This document shows, in pieces, positions 1 to 7,074 of a stretch of DNA of 15,060 nt. The notes below the pieces were generated by a model. That model ran no database searches, had not been told where the DNA came from, and saw only the letters and a list, made by a program, of their open reading frames with translations. The position numbers and the translations under genes are program-made. Source of the stretch: Acidobacteriota bacterium (GTDB lineage: Bacteria > Acidobacteriota > Terriglobia > Terriglobales > Acidobacteriaceae). The DNA is taken from NCBI GenBank assembly GCA_021781255.1, contig JAJXXG010001038.1, positions 1-15,060 of the forward strand, given 5' to 3'. Every line of letters begins with the position of its first letter. Position 1 is the first letter of the stretch.

Positions 1-42
1 GCGCAAGTCTTGTTCCACTCCAGGGAGAAGGGATGCTGAAGA

Positions 43-1479
43 TCAGGCGGAATCTGCGGTGGATTCATGGGCGGCGGGCAGGCGCACGGTGACGGTGGTG
101 CCTTTGCCGACCTCGCTGGCGAGTGCGATGTCTCCGCCGGCGCGCTCAATGACGGCTTTGCAGATGGCGAGGCCGAGTCCGGCGCCGCCGGTGGAGCGGG
201 CGCGCGAGGGGTCGCCGCGATAGAAGCGCTCATAGACGTGAGGCAATGCGCCGGGGTTGATGCCTTCGCCGTGGTCTTCGACGGAGAGCTCGAGGGCTTC
301 GTTCTGCGCGGTGAGGCGCAGTTCGACGGTGGACGCGCGCGGGCTGTGCTGGAGGGCGTTGAGCAGCAGGTTGGAGACGACGAGCAGGCAGTCGTCGGTG
401 GCGAGGGGGACATGGACTGCGCTGGGTGGCGGCACGAAGGCAACATGCACGCCGCGCAGCTCGGCGACGGTGGCTAGCTGCGCGACGGTGCGCCGGATGC
501 AGGCGGCGATGTCACAGGCGGGCGGCGTGCCGGGAAGAGGCGCGCTGTCTTCAGTGCGGGCGAGGGTGAGCATTTTGGCGACAAGGTCTTCGAGGCGCTC
601 GGAGTCGGCGAGGCAGCGCTCAAGGCCGGCGTGATATTCGGCGGCGGTGCGCTCGCGGAGGCCCAGCAGTTGCAGAGAGGACTTGACGACGGCGACGGCG
701 GTTTTCAACTCGTGCGCAGCATCGGAGACGAAGGTGCGCTGCTGGACGAATGCGCGCTCGAGGCGCTGCAGGGCGCTTTCAAGGGCGTGGGTGAGCGGAG
801 CCAGTTCGGGGGTGGTGCGCGCGCTGGCGGGCGGGTTGAACTGCATGGCGTCCGCGGTGACGTTGGAGGCGAGCGCGGCCAACTGGCGCAGGGGCAGCAG
901 TCCGCGATGGAGCAGCCAGGCGATGAGCGGTCCGGTGACGACAAGCAGCAGCAGACTGCCCGCGGCGTAGAACTCGACAGCGCCGCGAATGGCATGCCAG
1001 ACGTGCTCGACGGGCGCGCCGTAGACGATGGTGACCTGGCGAAGGGTGCCGCCGCCGGGCTCGGCGGGGTCCACGATGCGCGAGCCGTGCAAGCGGAGGG
1101 CGCGGAATCGGCGTTGATTGACGGTGAGGCGCAGGAAGCCGTCGTGCTCTGGCGTGGAGGGTCCGCCGGAGCCCTGCCAGTTGGGCGAGCGGCCAAGCAG
1201 GCGGCCATGGGCGTCGTAGACCTCATAGATGTCTTCGGCGGGCAGATGCAGGTCGCGCTGGTCGAGCATGACGTTGTCGGCGGCATCCTCGGCGTCCTGC
1301 ACGGCTCCGAGTACGGAGTCGGCGCGTCCGCGCAGCATGACGTCGAAGGCGCGGAAGTGGACGTGGCGCTCGTATCCCAGAGAGAGAAAGACGACGAGCA
1401 CGGAAGAGACCAGCTCAACGAGCAGCACGGCAGAGATGAGGCGGAAGGCAATCGACTTTGACTGGAACGGAAGTCTCAT
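43..1479 (-). CDS. Two-component sensor histidine kinase
   Basis: Membrane sensor kinase (478 aa) that should autophosphorylate on a histidine and pass the phosphate to the response regulator encoded just upstream. Visible order: N-terminal membrane helix about residues 13-35, extracytoplasmic sensor region about 36-167, second helix about 168-190, HAMP linker about 191-243, then the dimerisation helix with the H-box FVSDAAHELKT (His256). The ATPase domain has an N-box SNLLLNALQHSP (Asn374), a G1 box DHGEGI (402-407), an F-box YERFYRG and a G2 box GGAGLGLAI (431-439). All catalytic boxes are intact. The ATG overlaps the regulator's TGA by four bases (ATGA), implying translational coupling. 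The sensor domain has no recognisable ligand motif, so the stimulus is unknown. The layout resembles QseC/PhoR-type kinases, but I would not assign a symbol. Confidence 0.95.
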   Translation of the reverse strand: MRLPFQSKSIAFRLISAVLLVELVSSVLVVFLSLGYERHVHFRAFDVMLRGRADSVLGAVQDAEDAADNVMLDQRDLHLPAEDIYEVYDAHGRLLGRSPNWQGSGGPSTPEHDGFLRLTVNQRRFRALRLHGSRIVDPAEPGGGTLRQVTIVYGAPVEHVWHAIRGAVEFYAAGSLLLLVVTGPLIAWLLHRGLLPLRQLAALASNVTADAMQFNPPASARTTPELAPLTHALESALQRLERAFVQQRTFVSDAAHELKTAVAVVKSSLQLLGLRERTAAEYHAGLERCLADSERLEDLVAKMLTLARTEDSAPLPGTPPACDIAACIRRTVAQLATVAELRGVHVAFVPPPSAVHVPLATDDCLLVVSNLLLNALQHSPRASTVELRLTAQNEALELSVEDHGEGINPGALPHVYERFYRGDPSRARSTGGAGLGLAICKAVIERAGGDIALASEVGKGTTVTVRLPAAHESTADSA

Positions 1480-2177
1480 TGGTTTAGCCCGGTTTCCGAT
1501 TCAGCGGCGAGACGGTAGCCGCGGCCGCGCATGGTTTCAATCACGGGCTCGGCGTCGGGCTGGGCAGCGTCCAGCTTCTTGCGCAGGTTGGAGACGTGCG
1601 CCTCGATCACGTTGGAGTGGTGCTCCCAGTTGTAGTCGTAGAGGTGCTCGAGCAGCTCGCGCTTGCTGACGATTTTGCGCGGGTGGTGGATGAGGTATTC
1701 GAGGATGCGGTACTCGGTGGGCGATAGGTCAACGAGCACGCCCGCGCGGTGGACGGTCTGCTCCAGCGTGTTGACGGTGAGGCCGAGGGCGTTGAGCGTG
1801 GGATGGGCCGCGCCCTTGCCGCGGCGGATGAGGGCCTTGGCGCGCGCGAGGAGTTCGCCGAGGTCGAAGGGCTTGGCCAGGTAGTCGTCGGCCCCGGCGT
1901 TGAGCAGCTCGATGATGGAGTTCTTGCCTTCTTTCGCGGTGAGGATGAGCACGGGCGTCGCGTCATGGCGCGCGCGCAGGCGGCGCAGCAGGCCGAGGCC
2001 ATCGAGTCTGGGCAGCATCAGGTCGAGGATGACGAGGTCATAGACGGCGCTGCGCGCGTAGTCGTCGCCGGCCTCGCCGTCGGCGGCCCAGTCCACGGCA
2101 AAGCCGGGACCGTCGCGCAGGGCGGCGGCCAGGTTGTCCGCGAGGCGAACTTCGTCTTCCACCAGCAGCACGCGCAT
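1476..2177 (-). CDS. OmpR/PhoB-family response regulator
   Basis: DNA-binding response regulator (233 aa), first gene of a pair with the histidine kinase. The receiver domain (about 1-118) has the acidic pocket Glu7/Asp8, phospho-acceptor Asp52 in VILDLMLP, Thr80 and Lys102 (KPF). The C-terminal winged helix (about 128-225) has the family sequences LSPTEYRILEYL, HVSNLRKKL and MRGRGYRL. The length is normal for the OmpR family. The ATG at 2177 is preceded by AGGGAG about ten bases upstream, supporting this start. It ends in an ATGA overlap with the kinase. It is divergent from the glycosyltransferase across about 120 bases, in which I could not find a convincing promoter. Regulated genes cannot be deduced from the window; autoregulation is usual for such pairs but not visible here. 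Confidence 0.96.
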   Translation of the reverse strand: MRVLLVEDEVRLADNLAAALRDGPGFAVDWAADGEAGDDYARSAVYDLVILDLMLPRLDGLGLLRRLRARHDATPVLILTAKEGKNSIIELLNAGADDYLAKPFDLGELLARAKALIRRGKGAAHPTLNALGLTVNTLEQTVHRAGVLVDLSPTEYRILEYLIHHPRKIVSKRELLEHLYDYNWEHHSNVIEAHVSNLRKKLDAAQPDAEPVIETMRGRGYRLAAESETGLNQ

Positions 2178-2299
2178 GGGGCTCGTCTCCCTGATGCCAT
2201 TATCGCTGCGGCAAGATTAAATGAGGCTGAAGCTGATCTGCGTCTTCTTCATGCATTACTCTTATCGATGCGTCACCATTCCGAACTACGGACCCACTT

Positions 2300-3580
2300 G
2301 TGCGCATTGTTCTGTCGAACATCGGGACCTACGGCGACATCAATCCGCTGATCGCCATTGCTCTTGAACTGAGGCGGCGGGGGCATGTGCCGGTGATGGC
2401 GCTGCCCGCGGTCTACGCGCCGAAGATTGCGCCGCTGGGGTTGGAGTTTCACGCTGTGCGGCCGGACATTGATCCGACGAACTCGATTCTTGTCGAGATG
2501 GTCTACGACGTGAAGCATGGCACCGAGCATGGGCTGCGCAATTTTCTCTTTCCCGCGCTACGCGAGACCTACACCGACCTGCTGGATGCTGCCACCAAGC
2601 CTGCGCGCGCGGACCTGCTGCTGCTGGGCGAGCTGAACTATGCCGGGCCGGTGGTGGCGGAGGAAGCGAAGATTCCGTGGGCGAGTTATGTGCTGGCGCC
2701 GTTGTCGTTCTTCTCAGCGTATGATCCGCCGGTGCTGCCGCCGTTTCCGCAGCTTGCGCGGGCGGACAGGCTGGCGGGCATGGGGCAGGTGATGAAGCGG
2801 CTGGCGCGGTTTGTGAGCCGCAAGTGGCCGCAGCCCATCTATGAGCTGCGCCGGGAACTGGGCTTGCCAAGGGGCGCGAATCCGCTGTTTGACGCGAAGC
2901 ACTCGCCGCATCTGGTGCTGGCGCTTTTCTCGCACGTGCTGGGCGACGAGCAGAAGGACTGGCCGCAGCACACGCTGATCGCGGGCTTCTGCTTTTATGA
3001 CGCGGACGCGGGCAATGCGGCGCTGCCTGCGCATCTGGAAGAGTTCATGAATGCGGGCGCTGCGCCGGTGGTGTTCACGCTGGGGTCGGCGGCGGTGCTG
3101 GCTGCGGGGGATTTCTACGAGGTGTCGGCAAAGGCAGCGATGGAGCTGGGGATTCGCGCGGTGCTGCTGATTGGCACGGACCCGCGCAACCGGCCGCATC
3201 AGAAGCTGCCGGACTCAATTTGCGTGGCGGAGTACGCGCCTTACTCGAAGCTGTTTTCGCGGGCGGCGCTGGTGGTGCATCAGGGCGGCGTGGGGACGAC
3301 GGCGCAGTGCCTGCGCGCGGGCAGGCCGATGCTGATCATGCCCTACTCGCATGACCAGCCGGACAACGCGCGGCGCATGCAGCGGCTGGGCGTGGCGCAG
3401 GTGATTCAAAAATCCGGCTACAAGCCGGAGCGCGTGGCGCGCACGCTGCGGGCGATGCTGGACGAGCCGGGTTTTGCGCAGCACGCACAGAGCGTGGCCG
3501 AGCGGCTGCGCGGCGAAGACGGCGTGAAGGCTGCGTGCGATGCGCTGGAAGAGCTGCACCGGCGGACGCGGAAGGCGTAA
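2300..3580 (+). CDS. UGT/MGT-like glycosyltransferase (GT1 family, GT-B fold)
   Basis: Likely transfers a sugar from a nucleotide-sugar donor to a lipid or small-molecule acceptor in the cytoplasm (426 aa, usual length for the family). The N-terminal Rossmann half opens with IVLSNIGTYGDINPLIAIA (residues 3-21), the acceptor-side motif of sterol and macrolide glucosyltransferases. The C-terminal half has VVFTLGSAA (257-265) and the donor signature around APYSKLFSRAALVVHQGGVG (313-332), continuing to MPYSHDQPDNARR with Asp352/Gln353 as likely sugar contacts. The start is GTG. The frame is open upstream only to a TGA at 2234 and holds no ATG, GTG or TTG there, so no better start exists, although the Shine-Dalgarno match is poor. 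Acceptor and product are unknown. The methyltransferase 111 bases downstream could act on the same product, but that rests on adjacency only. Confidence 0.9.
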   Translation: MRIVLSNIGTYGDINPLIAIALELRRRGHVPVMALPAVYAPKIAPLGLEFHAVRPDIDPTNSILVEMVYDVKHGTEHGLRNFLFPALRETYTDLLDAATKPARADLLLLGELNYAGPVVAEEAKIPWASYVLAPLSFFSAYDPPVLPPFPQLARADRLAGMGQVMKRLARFVSRKWPQPIYELRRELGLPRGANPLFDAKHSPHLVLALFSHVLGDEQKDWPQHTLIAGFCFYDADAGNAALPAHLEEFMNAGAAPVVFTLGSAAVLAAGDFYEVSAKAAMELGIRAVLLIGTDPRNRPHQKLPDSICVAEYAPYSKLFSRAALVVHQGGVGTTAQCLRAGRPMLIMPYSHDQPDNARRMQRLGVAQVIQKSGYKPERVARTLRAMLDEPGFAQHAQSVAERLRGEDGVKAACDALEELHRRTRKA

Positions 3581-3691
3581 TAGCTGGAAGGCTTTGCTGA
3601 TTGACACGATGCAAGCGGGCCTGTTTCCCTCGACCTTCCTCGCGGTCGTTTTGAATTACTCCGGCCAAGCTCGATCCCGACAGCGTCTATC

Positions 3692-4549
3692 ATGCGTAAC
3701 AGGGAGATGGCATTGGCGATGATGGAAGTGCCGCACGATCTCGATTCTGTCCTCGACTCGGCTTGGGAATCAGTTCGAGAAATTCCCGGATTTCTGCTTG
3801 AACAGGAAGCCCGCTTCCTGGGAATGGCAGCGGCCTGCGCCCCGCGGGGGGGGGGCATTGTTGAAATTGGTAGCTTCAAGGGAAAGTCCACAGTCATGCT
3901 GGCCAAGGTGGCCGCGCACTATGGCCTCAATCCGATTGTTGCCATCGACCCTCATAACTTCCATTCTCCCGAACTGAAAGTCCATCGAGCGGCGCCCAAT
4001 GCCTCGTCTTACGAGGAGTTCTTGAATAACCTTCGGGTCGCGGGCGTGTCAGACATGGTGGAGGTGCATCGTGCCTACTCGAGCGACATAGCCTCCTCCT
4101 GGAGTCGTCCTATCCGTTTTTTGTGGATTGATGGCGACCATAGCTACCAAGGGGCGAAGTCGGATTTCGATGGCTTTTCGCGCCACGTAGTGCCAGAGGG
4201 CATTGTGGCATTTCATAATGCACTCCATGAGTTTTCCGGTCCGATCCGAGTTTTCGTTGAAGATGTTCTGCGCTCTGACACGTTTGGAGCAGCGGGTTTT
4301 GTGCACTCGATTGGCTGGGCGCAATTTCGGCCAGAGGATGGCGCTTCGTTTCACGAACTTCGCGCGTCCATTGCGCAAGCCGCCAAACGTCTTATCCCGT
4401 TCGTCAAAGAAGACAAGCCCTTGCGCGGACTGAAGAAAGCCCTTTACAAGCTGAACCGCGCCCGTGTTCCGCGTTCGCCAATTGCACCCCAGGAATGGGC
4501 GGCTCTTCTGAATAGCATTCAAGCCGGTGGCCGCGGGACACTTCTTTGA
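3692..4549 (+). CDS. Class I SAM-dependent methyltransferase (Methyltransf_24-like)
   Basis: Predicted SAM-dependent methyltransferase (up to 285 aa). Motif I is IVEIGSFKGKST (56-67), the acidic ribose contact is Asp86 in VAIDPHNF, and the later motif FLWIDGDHSYQGAKSDF (143-159) is typical of the CmcI/Methyltransf_24 group. That group often shows His-Asp at the next strand; here it reads FHN (174-176), so metal dependence is uncertain. The C-terminus (about 210-285) is basic and has no recognised domain. Four in-frame ATGs lie close together (3692, 3707, 3719, 3722). An AGGGAG at 3701-3706 lies 12 bases before the ATG at 3719, so translation may begin there, giving about 276 aa. GC is lower than in neighbours: I counted 27 of 60 in 4201-4260 against 42 of 60 in 3061-3120. 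A G10 run sits in the codons before motif I. Substrate unknown. Confidence 0.85.
   Translation: MRNREMALAMMEVPHDLDSVLDSAWESVREIPGFLLEQEARFLGMAAACAPRGGGIVEIGSFKGKSTVMLAKVAAHYGLNPIVAIDPHNFHSPELKVHRAAPNASSYEEFLNNLRVAGVSDMVEVHRAYSSDIASSWSRPIRFLWIDGDHSYQGAKSDFDGFSRHVVPEGIVAFHNALHEFSGPIRVFVEDVLRSDTFGAAGFVHSIGWAQFRPEDGASFHELRASIAQAAKRLIPFVKEDKPLRGLKKALYKLNRARVPRSPIAPQEWAALLNSIQAGGRGTLL
3846..3855. repeat. G10 homopolymer inside methyltransferase gene
   Basis: Ten consecutive G span codons for Arg-Gly-Gly-Gly (residues 52-55), directly before SAM-binding motif I. Slippage by one base would shift the frame early and destroy the enzyme. Such tracts serve as phase-variation switches in some pathogens, and they are also frequent sites of sequencing error. 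The frame as given is intact across the run. Confidence 0.9.
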
Positions 4550-4578
4550 GGCTTATCTGCTGAGTGCCAAACCCACGT

Positions 4579-5544
4579 TCAGCAGCCTGTTCCGGCTTTG
4601 GCGAGGGCTTCTTTGAGCCCCTTCATGCTGATGCGGGTGGAGTCTTCGGGCGTGCCGGCTCCGCGCCAATGCGTTTCAAGGCTCACGGCGTAGTGGTAGC
4701 CGTCGTGCTGGAGGGCGCGGAGTTGCGCGGCCCAGTCCACGACGCCCGTGCCGACAGCGGCCCACTCCCATTTGCCGTCGGGATGGCGAATCACGCTCTT
4801 AGCGTGGCAGTGGCCGATGCGGTGATTGGGCAGCAGGTTGTAACCGTCAGGAAAGGGCTTGCTGTTGGGGAAGGTAGCGGCGTTGCCGGGGTCCCAGTTG
4901 AGCATGAAGTTGGTTTCAGGCACGGCAGCGAGCGTGGCAACGGACTCCTCTGCGGTTGCCGTGTTGCAGGACATTTCGTTTTCAAGCAGCAGGATGATGT
5001 TGTGTTTGGCGCAGCGTTGCGCGGCCTGGCGCAGCTTGTCGTTGATTGCAGCGCGATAGGGCTTCTGGTCGTCGAGGCGCCAGAAGTCAAAGCAGCGCAC
5101 GCGGTCTGTGCTGAAGGTCTTGGCCAGTTCAATGCTGTGGTCGAGCAGTGCGTCCTGCGCCTTGAAGTCGAAGTCGGCGTGGAAATTATCGCGGCGCTCG
5201 CTCTGCTTTGAGATGGGCGCGCCGGGCCAGTCGGTCTTGAAGAGCGGGCTGGCAATGTCCGTCACGCGCAGGCTGTATTTCTTGAGAATGGCGAGCGAGC
5301 GCGTGAGGTCGGCTGCGTCGAGATCGGTGATGTTCTTGTTCCACATGCCGCGCAGCTCGATCCACTGCAGGCCGAAGTCGTGCGCGGCCACGTAGCAGGC
5401 GTGGTCAAAGTCCTGGGTGATTTCGTCATTGATGACGGCTACGCGGAATGGGCAGCTTGCGCTGGCATGAGCCACGCGCGCTGTGGACGCCAGTGCGCCG
5501 GTTGCCGCTAATCCGCTCATAAATTCCCGCCGTGAAATGGACAT
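4579..5544 (-). CDS. Tat-exported sugar phosphate isomerase/epimerase-like TIM-barrel protein
   Basis: Xylose-isomerase-like TIM barrel (AP_endonuc_2 superfamily; 321 aa) with a twin-arginine signal. The N-terminus SRREFMSGLAATGALAS (4-20) has the RR motif and hydrophobic stretch, with likely cleavage after AHA (25-27), so the folded protein should act outside the cytoplasm. Likely metal ligands lie at successive barrel strand ends: Glu188 in LLLENE, Asp218 in NWDPGN, His245/His247 in GHCHAKS and Glu290 in SLETHW. The start is well supported: ATG at 5544 preceded by GGAGGA with a 7-base spacer. The same frame runs open further upstream, but that part crosses the hairpin repeat and lacks such support. 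A TACAAT at 5599-5604 could be a -10, though no -35 is evident. It lies downstream of, and codirectional with, the MBL-fold gene. Substrate unknown; sugar isomerase, epimerase or lyase activity is possible. Confidence 0.9.
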   Translation of the reverse strand: MSISRREFMSGLAATGALASTARVAHASASCPFRVAVINDEITQDFDHACYVAAHDFGLQWIELRGMWNKNITDLDAADLTRSLAILKKYSLRVTDIASPLFKTDWPGAPISKQSERRDNFHADFDFKAQDALLDHSIELAKTFSTDRVRCFDFWRLDDQKPYRAAINDKLRQAAQRCAKHNIILLLENEMSCNTATAEESVATLAAVPETNFMLNWDPGNAATFPNSKPFPDGYNLLPNHRIGHCHAKSVIRHPDGKWEWAAVGTGVVDWAAQLRALQHDGYHYAVSLETHWRGAGTPEDSTRISMKGLKEALAKAGTGC

Positions 5545-5551
5545 GAATGTT

Positions 5552-5557
5552 TCCTCC
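5552..5557 (-). promoter_or_regulatory. Ribosome binding site of the TIM-barrel gene
   Basis: GGAGGA on the minus strand, seven bases before ATG 5544. It fixes the start directly ahead of the Tat signal (MSISRREF) and argues against the longer open frame upstream. Confidence 0.85.
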
Positions 5558-5660
5558 GGTTTCGAAGCGCCGGTTTGCGGGCTCCGGTTGCGCTTGCCAT
5601 TGTAAAGCTCAGTGGCGTGTTGAGGTTCTGCATAGTTTGTTCGGCAGGGAAGCTGTTCCC

Positions 5661-5722
5661 TCAGGGGCTGAAGCCCGTGTTGACGAGGCGGCGGATGCGG
5701 CACGACTGAAGTCGTGCCCTGA
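5661..5722. repeat. REP-like element with two hairpins and terminal inverted repeats
   Basis: A 62-base intergenic element between two codirectional genes. Its ends are inverted repeats, TCAGGG (5661-5666) and CCCTGA (5717-5722). Inside lie two perfect palindromes with the same CTGAAG centre: GGGCTGAAGCCC (5665-5676) and GGCACGACTGAAGTCGTGCC (5699-5718). From memory, very similar hairpin pairs are scattered between genes in Acidobacteriota genomes, but copy number cannot be seen from this single copy. It could act as a REPIN-like mobile repeat, an mRNA stability element or a weak terminator. No T-run follows either hairpin, so intrinsic termination is doubtful. Confidence 0.75.
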
Positions 5723-5789
5723 CACAATGCCTGTGCTCGATTGTGGCCTGGTAAGCATGTCCTATCCGCGTGAATCGGATGCTGGGGCG

Positions 5790-6848
5790 CTATTTTGCAG
5801 GGTACTGCTTTGTCTGGCCGGTGCGCGTGTTGGTGACGGAGAAGTTGCCGTCGGCGGATGCGACGACCTTGAGGTACGCGCCGTCGCTGCCGCCTTTGAG
5901 ATTGGCGATGAACGGCGCGGGGCTGTTGTGCGCGGCGTCGGAGCCCTCGGCGGTGTGCAGCATCCACATGTCTGCGAGGCCGGGGCTGTCATGCACGGTC
6001 TGCCAAGCCCCGGGGCTGCCCGCTTTGTGCGCGCCGTTGTTCATGATGGCGACGCGGGGGTGAATCGCGTCCACGAGGGCGCGCGCGTTGGAGAGGTTCA
6101 TGCCGTGATGGTCCACGAGATACAAATCAACGGTGCCGATGGGGTTGCTGGGGCAGACGAGGGCGATTTCCTTTGCCTTGGTCAGGTCGCCGAGATCGAG
6201 AAAGCGGAAGCTGCCGAAGCGTACCAGGATTCCGGAAGAGCGGGCGTTTTCGCTGTCGTCCACGGGCCACTGGGGCTCGGCGGCGCACCAGGGGTTGGGC
6301 ACGGGCTTGATTCCGGGAACCTGCGTGATGTGCTCGCCGTCGGCTGCGAGGACGATGGTGCTGAGGCCGGGGATGGAGATGGTGTCGCCGGGATGGACGA
6401 TGCGGCGCGGCTTGCCCTGGATGGCTTTGAGATAGGCGGCGTAGTCGCGGCGCGTGATGTCGGAGTCTTCGCGGTTTTCGCCGTGGTCGAGGAACTCGCC
6501 GATGGGGATGCGCTGAACGAGGTTGGGCACGCCGCCGACGTGGTCGGTGTGGAAGTGGGTGATGAGGACGTGGTCGATCCTGGTGATGCCGGCATCGTGC
6601 ATGGCGGCAAGGATGCGGTCGGCGTCGCGGCCGTTGTTGCCGCCCCAGCCGGTGTCGACAAGGAGCGAGCCGCCGGATGGGGCAACGAGCAGCGTGGCCT
6701 GGCCGCCCTCGACATCGATGGAGTAGATGAGGAGGTGGTTGGTTTTGGCTTGCGCATGGGCGGGCTGCGGTGCGGCGAAGACAAGCAGCGCGAGCGTGCA
6801 GGCGAAGAGGAAGGCAGGAATCAGGCGGTTGAGAGCGGCGATTCTCAT
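5790..6848 (-). CDS. Exported metallo-beta-lactamase-fold hydrolase (ComEC/Rec2-like)
   Basis: Secreted or periplasmic metal-dependent hydrolase (352 aa). It starts with a Sec-type signal: basic MRIAALNR, hydrophobic core about 10-26, likely cleavage after AHA (30-32). The MBL-fold metal motif is HFHTDH (98-103), following IDHVLI. Further candidate ligands are Asp218/Asp221 in FLDLGDLT and Asp246-His247-His248 in LVDHHGMN. The opening IYSIDVEGGQATLLVAPSGG and the DTGWGG stretch resemble the MBL domain of ComEC-type proteins, but the channel part of ComEC is absent, so this is a stand-alone enzyme and not a DNA uptake protein. The ATG at 6848 lacks a clear Shine-Dalgarno, yet it gives a complete signal peptide. 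It is divergent from typA. Phosphodiesterase or phosphonate ester substrates are possible; no closer function is assigned. Confidence 0.9.
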   Translation of the reverse strand: MRIAALNRLIPAFLFACTLALLVFAAPQPAHAQAKTNHLLIYSIDVEGGQATLLVAPSGGSLLVDTGWGGNNGRDADRILAAMHDAGITRIDHVLITHFHTDHVGGVPNLVQRIPIGEFLDHGENREDSDITRRDYAAYLKAIQGKPRRIVHPGDTISIPGLSTIVLAADGEHITQVPGIKPVPNPWCAAEPQWPVDDSENARSSGILVRFGSFRFLDLGDLTKAKEIALVCPSNPIGTVDLYLVDHHGMNLSNARALVDAIHPRVAIMNNGAHKAGSPGAWQTVHDSPGLADMWMLHTAEGSDAAHNSPAPFIANLKGGSDGAYLKVVASADGNFSVTNTRTGQTKQYPAK

Positions 6849-6978
6849 TTGCGGAGAAGTGTACTTGACGAAGCCCGGGTGTGGAAGTGGCGTTGGGCGG
6901 GTCCTGCGCAGAGCGTGGTTTTTGCCGGACGTCGACTGGCCAATTGCCCCACAGAAGGCACTTTCTCCGCCTTGCTGC

Positions 6979-6984
6979 TAAAAT
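6979..6984 (+). promoter_or_regulatory. Candidate -10 box for typA
   Basis: TAAAAT matches the sigma-70 -10 consensus at five of six bases and lies about 90 bases before the typA start. No good -35 is found at 16-18 bases upstream (the sequence there is close to AGGCAC), so this is tentative. Transcription would start near 6991. Confidence 0.3.
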
Positions 6985-6997
6985 AGAAGATGCCGTA

Positions 6998-7050
6998 GTG
7001 TGCGGTGATTCACCTGATTTTCACACACCAATCTGACGGCCTTTGGGCCG
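6998..7050 (+). promoter_or_regulatory. Possible structured leader of typA
   Basis: Three nested or adjacent inverted repeats fall between the candidate promoter and the Shine-Dalgarno: GTGTG (6998-7002) with CACAC (7022-7026) enclosing the palindrome GGTGATTCACC (7004-7014), and a short hairpin CGGCC-TTTG-GGCCG (7037-7050). They could form 5'UTR structure or a protein-binding operator. The stems are short, so this is weak. Confidence 0.3.
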
Positions 7051-7074
7051 CATCCACAAAGGAAATTCGCACCT

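Noticed and set aside
2178..2299. Promoters in the regulator/glycosyltransferase divergent gap
   Set aside because: GATAAT and TTTAAT resemble -10 boxes on the minus strand, but neither has a matching -35, so none was annotated.
3601..3630. Perfect TTGACA at 3601-3606 as a promoter for the methyltransferase
   Set aside because: At 16-18 bases downstream there is only GTTTCC/TTTCCC/TTCCCT, with no acceptable -10.
5545..5967. Upstream in-frame extension of the TIM-barrel gene (about 140 extra codons)
   Set aside because: It runs through the hairpin repeat and the end of the MBL gene, has low-complexity composition, and would bury the Tat signal. GGAGGA directly precedes the ATG at 5544.
5547..6986. 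Long open frame (479 codons) on the plus strand opposite the MBL-fold gene
   Set aside because: Antisense shadow of a well-supported signal-peptide/HFHTDH gene. Its translation is rich in Gly/Val/Asp with no recognisable motif, as expected in GC-rich DNA.
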